Shown here piece by piece: positions 42,065 through 51,071 of a DNA stretch of 64,000 nt (positions within the stretch are counted from its first letter, which is position 1; each line of letters begins with the position of its first letter). The notes under the pieces were generated by a model. The model ran no database searches. It had not been told where the DNA came from and saw only the letters and a list, made by a program, of their open reading frames with translations. The DNA lies in NCBI GenBank assembly GCA_002428525.1, contig DIWU01000032.1:16264-80263 (forward strand), written 5' to 3'. The translations under genes were made by a program, and so were the position numbers. The DNA comes from a bacterium UBP14_UBA6098. GTDB lineage: Bacteria > UBP14 > UBA6098.

Positions 42065-42784
42065 ATGAAAAAAACCGCTCAAAAGAAAAGACTTTTCAAA
42101 ATAGTATTGTTCGCGATCGCGCTTTTGCCCCTGCTTGCGGCGGCAAAGATCGCCTTCGCCGTTTATGTTCGCCCGAATATCGACAGCATCGAGAAGGGCT
42201 TTCCAAAGGAAACCGCTATGATGCGCCACAACGGCGACGCAGGCAAGGTCAAGCTTTCGCCGGTTCCGCTTTCGAGCATCTCGCCCAAGCTCATTCGCGC
42301 CGTGCTTTTGTCCGAGGATATCTCGTTCTTCTATCACAACGGTATCGACTGGGCGGAATTTCGCCTCTCGATGGAATATAACTGGAAGAGGAAGGAGATT
42401 CGCCGCGGCGGTTCGACAATCACGATGCAACTCGCGCGGAACCTTTTCCTGTCGCCGGCGAGAAATCCCTTCAGGAAAATCGAGGAGATGCTACTCGCAA
42501 AGCGCATCGAACGCCGGCTTTCCAAGCGGCGCATTCTGGAGCTTTACCTGAATATCGCCGAGATGGGGCCTCATATCTATGGTATAGAGCCGGCCGCGCG
42601 GCACCATTTCGGGGTCTCGCCATGGCAGTTGAGTGTCGAGCAATCCTGCGCGATCGCTTCTATCCTGCCCTCGCCGAAGAAATGGGATCCAGCCAATCCA
42701 AGCAAGGGCGTTCAAAAAAGGATAGATTCTTTGATCAAGCGTTATCAAACCTCACCGCTGAGGTTGCCGGAGGATCTTTCGTAA
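42065..42784 (+). CDS. mtgA: Monofunctional peptidoglycan glycosyltransferase
   Basis: A 239-residue GT51 enzyme that polymerises lipid II glycan strands without a transpeptidase domain. One N-terminal membrane helix (about residues 11-32) anchors it with the catalytic part in the periplasm. Motifs: LLSEDISFFYHNGIDW, where the first Glu is catalytic and an H-to-S change is seen at the usual EDxxFxxHxG site; RRGGSTITMQLARNLFL; RRLSKRRILELYLNIAEMG with the second Glu; and EQSCAIASILPSPKKWDP. Length is normal. It is convergent with the histidine kinase on the other strand, 21 bases apart. Confidence 0.93.
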   Translation: MKKTAQKKRLFKIVLFAIALLPLLAAAKIAFAVYVRPNIDSIEKGFPKETAMMRHNGDAGKVKLSPVPLSSISPKLIRAVLLSEDISFFYHNGIDWAEFRLSMEYNWKRKEIRRGGSTITMQLARNLFLSPARNPFRKIEEMLLAKRIERRLSKRRILELYLNIAEMGPHIYGIEPAARHHFGVSPWQLSVEQSCAIASILPSPKKWDPANPSKGVQKRIDSLIKRYQTSPLRLPEDLS

Positions 42785-42805
42785 AGTTAGGGGGTCTTTC
42801 TCGAT

Positions 42806-44479
42806 TTAGCGCTCATAGCTCGCGGGAAGCTCGATATAGAAGGCACAACCCTCACCGAGAGTCGATTCGACCCAAACCTTGCCGGCGTGCTTCTCGACAA
42901 TCTTCTTCACAACGGATAGCCCCAAACCTTCGCCGTTGCCGGAATTGGTGTCGATCTTGTAGAACAAAAGGAAGATGTCCTCGATCTTATCCTTTGGAAT
43001 TCCAATTCCGTCATCGCGGACACAATAGACTACTCGCTTCCCCTTTTTCTTTCCGCTGATCCATATATGGCCTTGCTTTTCCGGCTTTTGGAACTTTATC
43101 GAGTTCTCGATGAGGTTCGAGAAGACCTGTGTGATCTTCGCCTTGTCGGCCACACAGGGCGGAAGTGTTTCGAGGTCGAAACTCAATCCTGTCTCGCCGA
43201 TATGGAACATCGCGGAATCGAGGATTTTTCGGACAATTTCGGTCATATCGACCAGCTCGAGATTCAACTCTTGGCGTCCGGTTCGCGAATAAACAAGCAG
43301 GGCATCGAGCATCAACTGAATCCTGTCAACACCCGAGGACATGAACTTGAGCGACGAGAGGATATCCTCGTCGATGAGGAATTTGATCTCGCTCGCGTTT
43401 TCGCCTAAATCGATATCCTCTGATTCGAGGTGCGAGATTATGCTCTTGAGGGCCAATGCGATCTCGTGGCTGAAGCCGGCGATGGTCACGAGCGGGGTTC
43501 GCATATCGTGGGATGCGACGAAGATTATCTGCTCGAGTTCTCGATTTTTCTCTTTAAGCTCGATATTTGCGCGGTCGAGTTTTTCCTCGGCGGCCTTTCT
43601 CTCCTCGATCTCGCGCTTCAAGTCGTCCATAAGGTTGAGCATCGAGCGCTGAATCGTCCGCAGTTCTTCATTCGCGAGGTGAAGCTCGGTGCTCCTTTTT
43701 TTCTCGATCTCAGCGATATGCGAGGCCTTCTCGCGAAGGGATTTTATCTCGCCGAGCTTGCCAATCCATCCCGCGAGTGCTTCGATGAAGACCGCCTCGT
43801 GCTCATCTATAAGCGGGCGTTCGCATTCCTCATCGACTGCAACCTCGATCTCGCCGACCTTGTTGCCATATTCGAGGATATCGTATTTGAAATGACTTTG
43901 TGCATTTTCGACAAGGCCGCTCTCGAATTGGTTGAATTTGTAGGAGATTTTAAAATAGACATCTTCGGGGCAGTGAAAGAGCGCGGGCAGGTTTTCCACT
44001 ATCGAGTCGAAGATATCCATCTCTGTGGTGTCGGCGGCCATCGCCAAATCGGCGATCTCGTATATACAGCGCTTCCGATCACAGGCGAATTCGAGCTGTT
44101 CTCGGGGGATCGGTTCGGTTTTTCGAACGAAACACCAAATCTCGGGGGGATTCCCCGACTCGCTGAGAATCGAGATCGCAAAGACCTCTGCGGGAAACTC
44201 CGCACCGTCCGATTTGTCAAATCCAATCTCGAGCAACTCGGTCTCGGCCTTTCCAGAGCTTAATTCTCGGAGGGCTTTTTCAACGCGCCTCTGAAAGCGC
44301 CTCGAGATCATCTCCAAGAATGAGGCGCCTTCGAGGCTCGAGAGCGCTCTCCCGACCAGCTGAGCGAATACATCGTCCGCCTCGACAACTTCGCCCTCGG
44401 CCGAAAGCCTTAGCGCACCCTCCCGAGGGTTGTGTTTAAGTTTGTCCCAGATTGCATTTTTACTTCGATTATTGATCAT
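42806..44479 (-). CDS. Soluble PAS-coiled-coil histidine kinase
   Basis: A 557-residue kinase without membrane segments. A PAS-like domain covers about residues 20-125, a second GAF-like sensor about 130-235 (with FACDRKRCIYEIADLA at its start), and a coiled coil about 240-315. His324 is in FVASHDMRTPLVTIAGFS, and the ATPase domain has NLIENSIKF, RDDGIGIPKD and GEGLGLSVVKKI. It lies downstream of the membrane PAS protein with a 45-base gap, which contains a weak promoter-like TTGTTC/TATATT. No receiver is fused, so the free receivers on the opposite strand are likely partners. Confidence 0.88.
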   Translation of the reverse strand: MINNRSKNAIWDKLKHNPREGALRLSAEGEVVEADDVFAQLVGRALSSLEGASFLEMISRRFQRRVEKALRELSSGKAETELLEIGFDKSDGAEFPAEVFAISILSESGNPPEIWCFVRKTEPIPREQLEFACDRKRCIYEIADLAMAADTTEMDIFDSIVENLPALFHCPEDVYFKISYKFNQFESGLVENAQSHFKYDILEYGNKVGEIEVAVDEECERPLIDEHEAVFIEALAGWIGKLGEIKSLREKASHIAEIEKKRSTELHLANEELRTIQRSMLNLMDDLKREIEERKAAEEKLDRANIELKEKNRELEQIIFVASHDMRTPLVTIAGFSHEIALALKSIISHLESEDIDLGENASEIKFLIDEDILSSLKFMSSGVDRIQLMLDALLVYSRTGRQELNLELVDMTEIVRKILDSAMFHIGETGLSFDLETLPPCVADKAKITQVFSNLIENSIKFQKPEKQGHIWISGKKKGKRVVYCVRDDGIGIPKDKIEDIFLLFYKIDTNSGNGEGLGLSVVKKIVEKHAGKVWVESTLGEGCAFYIELPASYER

Positions 44480-44524
44480 GATCTTTTCAATATAATGTGT
44501 TTTTTCTCGAGAACAAGCGATTTG

Positions 44525-45184
44525 TCAATCGGAGATGGAGTATTTCGGCTTCTCGCCTCTCTCGGTTAGAAACCGGTTAACCTCCTCCTTAAGCTCGATC
44601 ATCTTAAGCTCCCTTCCGCTCAAGAAACCGATCACATTCTTAAGATCCTCGATCTTTTCAGCAATCTCGATCCTCGCTTTGCTGATCTCGCACATATCAC
44701 GAATGATCGCGATGACTATTCCCCTGCCGTTTATCGTCCCGAAGGTCGCTTTGATATTCACAGGAAGCTCCGTGCCGTCCGCGCAGACAAGGCTTTCGTT
44801 GATATCGTTATCCGGAGGCCGGCCGAGCAGTTCCTCGAATCGGGTCCGTGTCTGTTTTGGAGAATACTTTGGGAAAAGCCTGTTAGCGGCCATTTGAGTG
44901 AACTCGTTTTTTGAATAGCCGAATATCTCGACGGCCTCTTTGTTCGTCTCGACTATCGAGAGGGTTTCGAGGTCGATAACGATTATCGCATCCTTAATGG
45001 CATCGAATAGCGAGCGAAACTTGATCTCGCTCTCGACGACCGCCCTTGCGGATCTTTCCCGATTGATAAGCGCAAGAGCGATACAGTATATCCCAAAGGA
45101 GACTAAACCGCCGAATGTTAGTGCCGAAACGATGAATATCATTTTAATAGCGATTTCCATAGTATCCCAGAAACTCCAAGCCAT
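44525..45184 (-). CDS. Membrane-anchored PAS-domain protein
   Basis: A 219-residue protein with one membrane helix near the N-terminus (about 12-38), a PAS domain (about 50-165; FRSLFDAIKDAIIVIDLETL, GYSKNEFTQMAANRLFP), and a C-terminal coil ending GRELKMIELKEEVNRFL, a sequence common at the end of PAS sensors just before a kinase. No kinase or output domain follows. The start at 45184 overlaps the upstream membrane gene by 46 bases; ATG 45160 is an alternative. It may pass a signal from the seven-helix protein to the soluble kinase. Confidence 0.75.
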   Translation of the reverse strand: MAWSFWDTMEIAIKMIFIVSALTFGGLVSFGIYCIALALINRERSARAVVESEIKFRSLFDAIKDAIIVIDLETLSIVETNKEAVEIFGYSKNEFTQMAANRLFPKYSPKQTRTRFEELLGRPPDNDINESLVCADGTELPVNIKATFGTINGRGIVIAIIRDMCEISKARIEIAEKIEDLKNVIGFLSGRELKMIELKEEVNRFLTERGEKPKYSISD

Positions 45185-45810
45185 AATGTATAGCTGAAAA
45201 TCAGCGATACGGTGTTAAGGTTGTAGTTGTCGTTGAAGGATTTGGCGAGGTAGAACGACACTACCATCTGGAAGCAGAAAAAAACAAGGAAACTGAAAGT
45301 GATAATGAACAACTCGAGGTTCACGCGAAGTGCGTCTCCAATTATAATCTTGCCGAGCACAAAGAAGCATATTCCTGTCTTCACGACCAACGCTAAGAAA
45401 TCGACGATATTCAGCAGATCGAAGGAGTTGGCAATAAGCGTCGCGATCATAGCGATGATCATCAGCTCGGAGATAAGGATAGCGAGCAGTGTCACTGCGG
45501 AGTTCTTAGCGGAGAATTCGGCGGAGATCGAGCCGATGATGAAGAACTCGTAAACCACTATCGCCGTGAAGAATATTGTGAATACAACATTGCTGAAACC
45601 GGAGGCTATCATCGCCATATCCTGCGCGAGTATCGCAGTGAAATAGACGACAAGCATAGCCTCCAGCCTCGGAACAACAGGCCCGTCGCTATTGGAGTGG
45701 CGTGTCGAGAGTGAATTCGACGAAGACAGGGGTTTCCGTCGATCTCTCCTGAACAGCAAAAACCACGAGGCAAGATTAGCGATCACCAGTATTTCGGTGA
45801 TAACCGCCAT
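45139..45810 (-). CDS. Seven-helix membrane protein, possible sensor
   Basis: A 223-residue protein with seven predicted membrane helices, beginning at about residues 1-20, 49-72, 76-97, 104-130, 134-157, 167-191 and 198-220. A hydrophilic serine-rich loop (about 22-45) separates the first two. I recognise no named family; the layout is like MASE- or 7TM-type input modules of signalling proteins. It overlaps the membrane PAS gene by 46 bases and follows the secreted protein gene by 6, so all three are probably one transcript. It could be the sensing part of a receptor whose domains are on separate polypeptides. Confidence 0.6.
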   Translation of the reverse strand: MAVITEILVIANLASWFLLFRRDRRKPLSSSNSLSTRHSNSDGPVVPRLEAMLVVYFTAILAQDMAMIASGFSNVVFTIFFTAIVVYEFFIIGSISAEFSAKNSAVTLLAILISELMIIAMIATLIANSFDLLNIVDFLALVVKTGICFFVLGKIIIGDALRVNLELFIITFSFLVFFCFQMVVSFYLAKSFNDNYNLNTVSLIFSYTLWLGVSGILWKSLLK

Positions 45811-45816
45811 TGCGCG

Positions 45817-46275
45817 CTATTCCTCGGATTCTCTTCCGCCCCAACCCTTGGGCTTCCATGCCGATCTCGAGCCTGTAATGGAGATAGGCACTACAGTGCC
45901 GGATGCGGCGTAAATACCGATTGTCGAGATAGTCGAGTTCGGCTCGAGCTTGTAAGTCTGCCCTTGCGCATCCATATACTCGCCATCCCCGACAAAAGAA
46001 CCGACATAGACCGTTGTCGGGCCGTCGGGAAACTCGACTCGGTTATTGCCTAAAAGCTCTGCGACATACGTTTGGCCGTTGGTGTTTCGAGCCTCGTAGT
46101 TCTCAAGCATCGCTTGGCCTTGCGTGGCGGGCATCCACTGCGAATAGGGAGTTTTATATTCCGTTTCCTTGGGGACTACCGTCAGGTATGCCACCACAGA
46201 CCTCGTCTCGGCTTCTTCGGTTGCAATAACCGAGCAGGCAATGGTCGCGAGAATCAAATAGATCAGGCCTTTCAT
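45817..46275 (-). CDS. Small secreted protein of unknown family
   Basis: A 152-residue protein with signal peptide MKGLIYLILATIACSVIA. The mature part is polar and strand-rich, with GQTYVAELLGNNRVEFPDG and a near repeat GQTYKLEPN, ending in a charged RGGRESEE-like tail (KGWGGRESEE). I cannot assign a family. AAAGGAGG, an excellent ribosome-binding site, precedes the ATG, and a promoter lies 50 bases upstream, so it heads the minus-strand signalling operon. A periplasmic ligand-binding or accessory role for the seven-helix protein is a guess from position. Confidence 0.6.
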   Translation of the reverse strand: MKGLIYLILATIACSVIATEEAETRSVVAYLTVVPKETEYKTPYSQWMPATQGQAMLENYEARNTNGQTYVAELLGNNRVEFPDGPTTVYVGSFVGDGEYMDAQGQTYKLEPNSTISTIGIYAASGTVVPISITGSRSAWKPKGWGGRESEE

Positions 46276-46323
46276 TCAACCTCCTTTAAGTTGTTTTTGG
46301 GGATCATCCCTTTTGTGATTGAG

Positions 46324-46351
46324 AGTATAACAATCGTATTTGGGATTTCAA
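46324..46351 (-). promoter_or_regulatory. Promoter of the minus-strand signalling operon
   Basis: On the minus strand TTGAAA (46351-46346) and TATACT (46329-46324) are 16 bases apart, 49 bases before the ATG at 46275. A GGGAT-G-ATCCC dyad lies in the short leader. Confidence 0.55.
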
Positions 46352-46600
46352 GACAAATCAAATATTACATCGATTATTGTTAATATTTTTAATTAGTATA
46401 ATTTCAACAAATATCTATTTAGTGAATTTATTACATTAATATGTGCACATTATCCTTATCTTATTACTTTAACTCCTTGTTTTATAAATATTTTTCATTT
46501 TGCTATTGAAATATGTTGATAAATATGTATTATGTTTTTAAAATTATACTATGATATGAATATCTAATATTTAGAAAGAATTACAAGAATTGAAGCCTCA
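46352..46600 (+). promoter_or_regulatory. AT-rich divergent control region with promoter for the response regulators
   Basis: On the plus strand TTGATA (46516-46521) and TAAAAT (46539-46544) are 17 bases apart, serving the receiver gene at 46601. A perfect 10-base palindrome, ATGTGCACAT (46441-46450), lies midway between the two divergent promoters and could bind a shared regulator. The rest is strongly AT-rich and holds no gene I can see. Confidence 0.5.
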
Positions 46601-47068
46601 ATGATGAACCAGAACACGCAAATCGTGATATCCGAAGACAACGACGGCCATGCCGCGCTGATCGAGAGAAACCTGCGTCGAGCAGGTATCAAAAACGATA
46701 TCATTCGATTCGAGGACGGGTATAAAACACTCGAATACTTCGCTAAGTTCAAAGAGGACATCGACTTTCGGCCATACAACAGCTTCATTCTAATCCTCGA
46801 CCTCAAGATGCCGAAAATCGGCGGAATCGAGGTCCTGAACGAGGTCAAAAAGAGCCTGCTCCTGCGCAAGATCCCAATCATCGTTTTCACGACAACAAAC
46901 AGCCCCCAAGAGGTCGATAGATGCTACTCCCTAGGATGTAGCAACTATGTCCAAAAACCGATAGACTACACGGAGTTCGTCAACGCGATCAATCTCATAG
47001 GCAAATTCCTGCTGGTCAATGAGATGCCCAGCCTCGAAAGAGAGGTTATCTATGATATTTCAAGATAA
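46601..47068 (+). CDS. Stand-alone receiver protein (Rcp1/CheY-like)
   Basis: A 155-residue single-domain response regulator. The acidic pair is in ISEDNDGHAALIERNL, the phospho-acceptor Asp in FILILDLKMPKIGGIEVL, the Thr in VFTTTNSPQEV, and the Lys in NYVQKPIDYTEF. The inserted acidic loop (FEDGYKTLEYFAKFKEDIDF) is typical of Rcp1-type partners of phytochrome-like kinases. With no output domain it should relay phosphate or bind a target. Two ATGs lie at 46601 and 46604. It overlaps the next gene by 17 bases. Confidence 0.88.
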   Translation: MMNQNTQIVISEDNDGHAALIERNLRRAGIKNDIIRFEDGYKTLEYFAKFKEDIDFRPYNSFILILDLKMPKIGGIEVLNEVKKSLLLRKIPIIVFTTTNSPQEVDRCYSLGCSNYVQKPIDYTEFVNAINLIGKFLLVNEMPSLEREVIYDISR

Positions 47069-48800
47069 GGCTCAGAAGGCGATTGAGCCGGACAAATGGA
47101 CCATCCTTGTCGTCGAGGATGACGAGGGGCTGAACTCTCTCCTTCGAAAGAATCTCGAACGCGCCGGTTTCACCGCCCTTGGCGCGACAACCGCGGAGGG
47201 CGCACTCGAATTATTTCCAACTAAAAGCGATATACTGGTCATACTCGACTATTGCCTTCCGGAAATGGATGGAATCCGCTTCGTCGAAGAACTCACCAAA
47301 CGCGAAAAGGCGGTTCCCTTTCTGGTCCTCACCGGCCAAGGCGACGAGCGAACCGCGGTCGAGATGATGAAGCTCGGAGCGAGGGACTATCTCGTAAAAG
47401 AGCCGAGCATTCTCGAATACCTTCCGGAGAGCGTCGAGAAGGTTATCAGAGACATCGAGACCGAGCGGCGCCTGCGCTTAGCGGAACGGGCACTTGTCGA
47501 GAGCGAGGAAAGATATAGGGCGCTTCTTCAGAACCTGAACGAGGGCGTCGCGGTCTTCAATCGCGAGGGAACTCTTACCTACGCTAATCCCTCCGCGGAG
47601 AGCATCTTCGGCTTTGAAACAAACTCACAGCTGGGGAAAAACACGGTTGAGTTTCTCTCAGAATCACAGATCGAAGCTGTCAAAAAACAGATTGAAAAAT
47701 CGGATAATAAGTCCGTCTCAAACATCGACCTGATAATCTCAAAACCTGACGGCGAGCCGCGCGATATCATCGCGAGTGTCGTTATGTTGCCCCCTTCGGA
47801 AAGCCGAATCGAGGGCTATTTAGTGACCTTCAGGGATATCACCGAGCGCATTCAAGCGCAGGAGAAGGTTAAATACCTTGCAAAACTCGTCGAGGGCGTT
47901 TCCGACGCAATTATATCCACCGACTCGGATTTCAATATCGCCTCTTGGAACTCCGCCGCAGAGAAGCTTTACGGTTGGAAGGCCGAGGAGGTGATCGGGA
48001 AACCGATCGGCGAGGTTTTGAAAACCGAATACCCCGAAAAGAGCGAAGATGAGGAGTTCGGCGAGGTCAATCAGTTGAGCAAATGCGGGAAGAAGATCTT
48101 CGCTTTGCCCTCGGTTTCCTTTCTTCGAGAAAACGGCAAAGAAACTAACGGCATGGTCGTCGTCTATCACGATATCACCGAGCGGCGAAACGCAGAGATC
48201 GAGCTGAAAAAGAGCTTCGAGAAGCTGAAGCAGATCTTCAACAGCGTTGTCGATATCGTGGGACGAATCGTCGAGGTCAGAGACCCCTACACCGCCGGGC
48301 ACGAGCGTAGAGTCGCGAAGCTCTCCGTTGCGATCGCCAAGAAAATGGGCCTTACTCAGGACAAGATCGACGCGATTCGAACCTCGGCGCTCGTTCATGA
48401 TATTGGAAAAATCTATGTTCCCTCGGAGATACTCAGCAAGCCGGGACGACTCACCAAGCAGGAATTCGACCTCATAAAGGCCCATCCGTTAAAGGGTTAT
48501 GAGATTTTAGAGGCTGTGGAGTTCCCATGGCCGGTCTCGACTATCGTCCTACAACACCATGAGAGACTCGACGGCTCCGGCTATCCCAACGGCCTGAAAT
48601 CCCCCGAAATCCTGACCGAGGCGAAGATACTCGCCGTCGCCGATGTCGTCGAGGCTATGTCCTCGCATCGGCCATACAGGCCGGCCCCGGGCGTCGATGC
48701 CGCCCTCGAAGAGGTCATCCAAAACCGAGGCAAGCTGTTCGACCCGCAAGTCGTCGATATATGTCTCAACCTATTGCGAGACAATAGCTTCACTTTTTAA
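47052..48800 (+). CDS. Receiver-PAS-PAS-HD-GYP cyclic di-GMP phosphodiesterase
   Basis: A 582-residue response regulator. I place the start at ATG 47052, which follows GAGAGG. The receiver (about 10-130) has LVVEDDEGLNSLL, the phospho-Asp in VILDYCLPEMDG, and LTGQGDERTAVEMM. Two PAS domains follow (about 155-270 and 280-390). The HD-GYP domain starts near residue 400: HDIGKIYVPSEIL (His449-Asp450), KAHPLKGYEIL, and QHHERLDGSGYPNGL with the intact GYP. It should break down cyclic di-GMP under phosphorylation control, linking this locus to pilus or surface behaviour. Confidence 0.93.
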   Translation: MIFQDKAQKAIEPDKWTILVVEDDEGLNSLLRKNLERAGFTALGATTAEGALELFPTKSDILVILDYCLPEMDGIRFVEELTKREKAVPFLVLTGQGDERTAVEMMKLGARDYLVKEPSILEYLPESVEKVIRDIETERRLRLAERALVESEERYRALLQNLNEGVAVFNREGTLTYANPSAESIFGFETNSQLGKNTVEFLSESQIEAVKKQIEKSDNKSVSNIDLIISKPDGEPRDIIASVVMLPPSESRIEGYLVTFRDITERIQAQEKVKYLAKLVEGVSDAIISTDSDFNIASWNSAAEKLYGWKAEEVIGKPIGEVLKTEYPEKSEDEEFGEVNQLSKCGKKIFALPSVSFLRENGKETNGMVVVYHDITERRNAEIELKKSFEKLKQIFNSVVDIVGRIVEVRDPYTAGHERRVAKLSVAIAKKMGLTQDKIDAIRTSALVHDIGKIYVPSEILSKPGRLTKQEFDLIKAHPLKGYEILEAVEFPWPVSTIVLQHHERLDGSGYPNGLKSPEILTEAKILAVADVVEAMSSHRPYRPAPGVDAALEEVIQNRGKLFDPQVVDICLNLLRDNSFTF

Positions 48801-48810
48801 AGGATTGTCC

Positions 48811-50094
48811 ATGGGCGAAAGCGATCATATCATTCCCTACAGTAACGGCAACGGAAAACCAATTGTAATCGTTGTCGAGGACGATGTCTGCCTCAACCGA
48901 CTACTCCAGCGGATTATCGCGCGCTCGGGCTACAAGGTCGCGGGTGCGACAAGCGGCGAGAAGGGCATCGACCTGATCTCCTCGTCGCAAAACAGCTTCC
49001 TCGTTTTGGACTATTTCCTGCCGGACATGAACGGCAACGAGCTTGTCCAAACCTTGCGCGAACGAAGCCTCGAGGTGCCCTTTTTGGTGCTCACCGGCCA
49101 AGGCGACGAGCGGACCGCGGTCGATATGATGAAACACGGCGCTGTCGATTATGTAATGAAAACCCCCGACCTCATCGAGTTCATTCCGCAGATACTTCAG
49201 AGCGCTATCGAAAAAGTTTCGGCGTCGAAAAAACTCGCCCGAGCCGAGGATGAACTCCGAAAGGCAAACGAGGAGCTTGAAACAAGGGTTCAAATTCGGA
49301 CTCGCGAGCTGTCCGAGACAAACCTCAGATTGAAAAGGGAGATCGAGATCAGGCATGCGGCCGAAAGGAGCCTTCAACAGACGATGGCCGACCTCGAACG
49401 CTCCAATAGCGAGTTGGAATACTTCGCCTATCAGGCGGGGCACGACCTCAAAGAGCCTATTCGCAAGGTTCTCGCCTTCGGCAACCTGCTCAAGGAGTCT
49501 CTCGAATCCCGCCTCGACGACGACCAGCGGGAGAACCTCGACTATCTTATCGACGGCGCGGAACGTATGATGAAAATGATCGACGGCCTCCTCTCCTATT
49601 CCCGCGTGACAAGCAAATCCGGACTATTCGAGAACATCGACCCGCGCGAGGTTATCGATGAGCTTATCCATTTCGAGATAGCGGAGAAGCTCAACGAAAC
49701 CGGTGGAGAGGTTACGCTCTCGGGCGAACTGCCAAGCCTGTTCGGGGATAGAACTCAAATTCACCAGCTCTTTCAAAACCTTCTATCCAACGCGCTCAAA
49801 TTCCACCGCCAAGGGGTTTTGCCGAAGGTGACAGTCTTCGGTAAGAAAAACGGCAAATTCATCGAGTTCGGCGTTGCGGACAACGGTATCGGAATCGACG
49901 AGAAAATCGACGGTGACATTTTCACGATGTTCACTCGCTTGAAAACCTCGAAATGCGAGGGCAGTGGAATCGGTCTCGCGATATGCAAGAAAATCGTCGA
50001 TCGCCACCGCGGCGAGATCGGTTATAACGGAAACCCTGATGGCGGAACGACATTTTGGTTTAAGATCCCATACTCGAACGACGATGGCCCATAA
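48811..50094 (+). CDS. Receiver-histidine kinase hybrid
   Basis: A 427-residue protein starting at ATG 48811, 10 bases after the HD-GYP gene. The N-terminal receiver (about 15-135) is a close relative of the one in the preceding gene: both share PFLVLTGQGDERTAV and a GAxDY stretch. A long coiled coil (about 145-200) leads to the kinase core, with His211 in YQAGHDLKEPIRKVLAFG. The ATPase motifs are NLLSNALKF, ADNGIGIDE and GSGIGLAICKKI. A receiver before the kinase suggests it is switched by another kinase, as in a phosphorelay. Confidence 0.9.
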   Translation: MGESDHIIPYSNGNGKPIVIVVEDDVCLNRLLQRIIARSGYKVAGATSGEKGIDLISSSQNSFLVLDYFLPDMNGNELVQTLRERSLEVPFLVLTGQGDERTAVDMMKHGAVDYVMKTPDLIEFIPQILQSAIEKVSASKKLARAEDELRKANEELETRVQIRTRELSETNLRLKREIEIRHAAERSLQQTMADLERSNSELEYFAYQAGHDLKEPIRKVLAFGNLLKESLESRLDDDQRENLDYLIDGAERMMKMIDGLLSYSRVTSKSGLFENIDPREVIDELIHFEIAEKLNETGGEVTLSGELPSLFGDRTQIHQLFQNLLSNALKFHRQGVLPKVTVFGKKNGKFIEFGVADNGIGIDEKIDGDIFTMFTRLKTSKCEGSGIGLAICKKIVDRHRGEIGYNGNPDGGTTFWFKIPYSNDDGP

Positions 50095-50178
50095 TTCTAT
50101 GGCTTATAACAAGATATGGGAGTGTTACTCCTCTATCACCGAATAGTATTCTTTAAAACTTCAACTGAAGGGGCATTC

Positions 50179-50994
50179 ATGAAAGACACACAGGACAGAC
50201 CGATTAAAATCCTCATCTGCGACGACGATCCCGCCGATCGCAAGCTCATCAAGAGTATCTTCTCGAAGATTCGCGATCGAAGCTTCGAGATCTTCGAGGC
50301 CGGTGGGGCTGAACAAATCCAAGACTTTCTCGATAACAAGCCTATCGACCTGATTCTCCTCGATTTGGCCATGCCAGAAAAATCCGGCAAAGTCTGGCTT
50401 TCCGAAATAGTCGAAAAAAATATAGCCCCGGTTGTGATAATCACCGGGCACGGCGAGCTCGAGGACAGCTTCGAGGCTATGCGCTTCGGGGCATACGCCT
50501 ATATCTCCAAAAGCTGGCTCTCGGATATGAACACAGCCGTCTCGACGATCAAGCGCACGATCAATTACAGCATCGACCAATGGGACCTCGAGCGTAGCCT
50601 CGATGCTCAGATGAAGGACTTGCACGGTCACGCGAAAATCCTCATCTGCGACGACGACCCTGCCGACCGCAGATTGATCTCCACCTATCTTCGCCAGCTG
50701 AAGAAACTCAACCTCGAAATCGACGAGGCCGGCTCGAGCGACGAGATCGAGAACGCTATCGAAAACAAGCGCTTCGACGTCATCCTTATGGATCATTCGA
50801 TGCCCTACAAATCCGGCATCGAATGGGCAAGTGAGATTATCAGCCGAAAACTCGCGCCGGTTGTGATGATCACCTCGCACGGCTCGGAGAACCTTGCCGT
50901 CGAGGCCCTGAAACTCGGCATCTCGGACTATATCCCGAAAGACACGCTTTGCGCTAATAGGCTCTATCGATCGATCAGCGGATTATTAAAATAA
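50179..50994 (+). CDS. Double receiver-domain response regulator
   Basis: A 271-residue protein made of two receiver domains and nothing else. ATG 50179 is preferred because it follows GAAGGGG and gives a normal receiver start. Both halves begin KILICDDDPADR, with phospho-Asp in LILLDLAMPEKSG and VILMDHSMPYKSG and the Lys in YISKSWL and YIPKDTL, so both appear able to accept phosphate. The halves are clearly related and probably arose by duplication. With no DNA-binding or enzyme part, it may integrate two signals by dimerising. It ends the plus-strand operon. Confidence 0.88.
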   Translation: MKDTQDRPIKILICDDDPADRKLIKSIFSKIRDRSFEIFEAGGAEQIQDFLDNKPIDLILLDLAMPEKSGKVWLSEIVEKNIAPVVIITGHGELEDSFEAMRFGAYAYISKSWLSDMNTAVSTIKRTINYSIDQWDLERSLDAQMKDLHGHAKILICDDDPADRRLISTYLRQLKKLNLEIDEAGSSDEIENAIENKRFDVILMDHSMPYKSGIEWASEIISRKLAPVVMITSHGSENLAVEALKLGISDYIPKDTLCANRLYRSISGLLK

Positions 50995-51050
50995 GGACGG
51001 GCTATCCTGTTTCCCCTGTTAAGCAACCCGACTGGGAATCCAGCCCGTCC
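50995..51050 (+). ncRNA. Stem-loop directly after the double receiver gene
   Basis: GGACGGGCT (50995-51003) starts on the base after the stop codon and pairs perfectly with AGCCCGTCC (51042-51050). An inner TTCCC/GGGAA pairing or a CTGG-GAAT-CCAG hairpin is possible within. It may be a 3' UTR element protecting the mRNA, or a small RNA. I could not match it to a known family. Confidence 0.4.
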
Positions 51051-51071
51051 ATAAAGTTTCCTCCTTCAAAA

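Noticed and set aside
43430..44263. Plus-strand reading frame opposite the soluble kinase
   Set aside because: The minus strand carries a complete PAS-kinase; the plus-strand frame has no family features.
50995..51050. tRNA or tmRNA gene
   Set aside because: At 56 bases it is too short, and there is no T-loop, anticodon stem or CCA end; only the outer stem is convincing.
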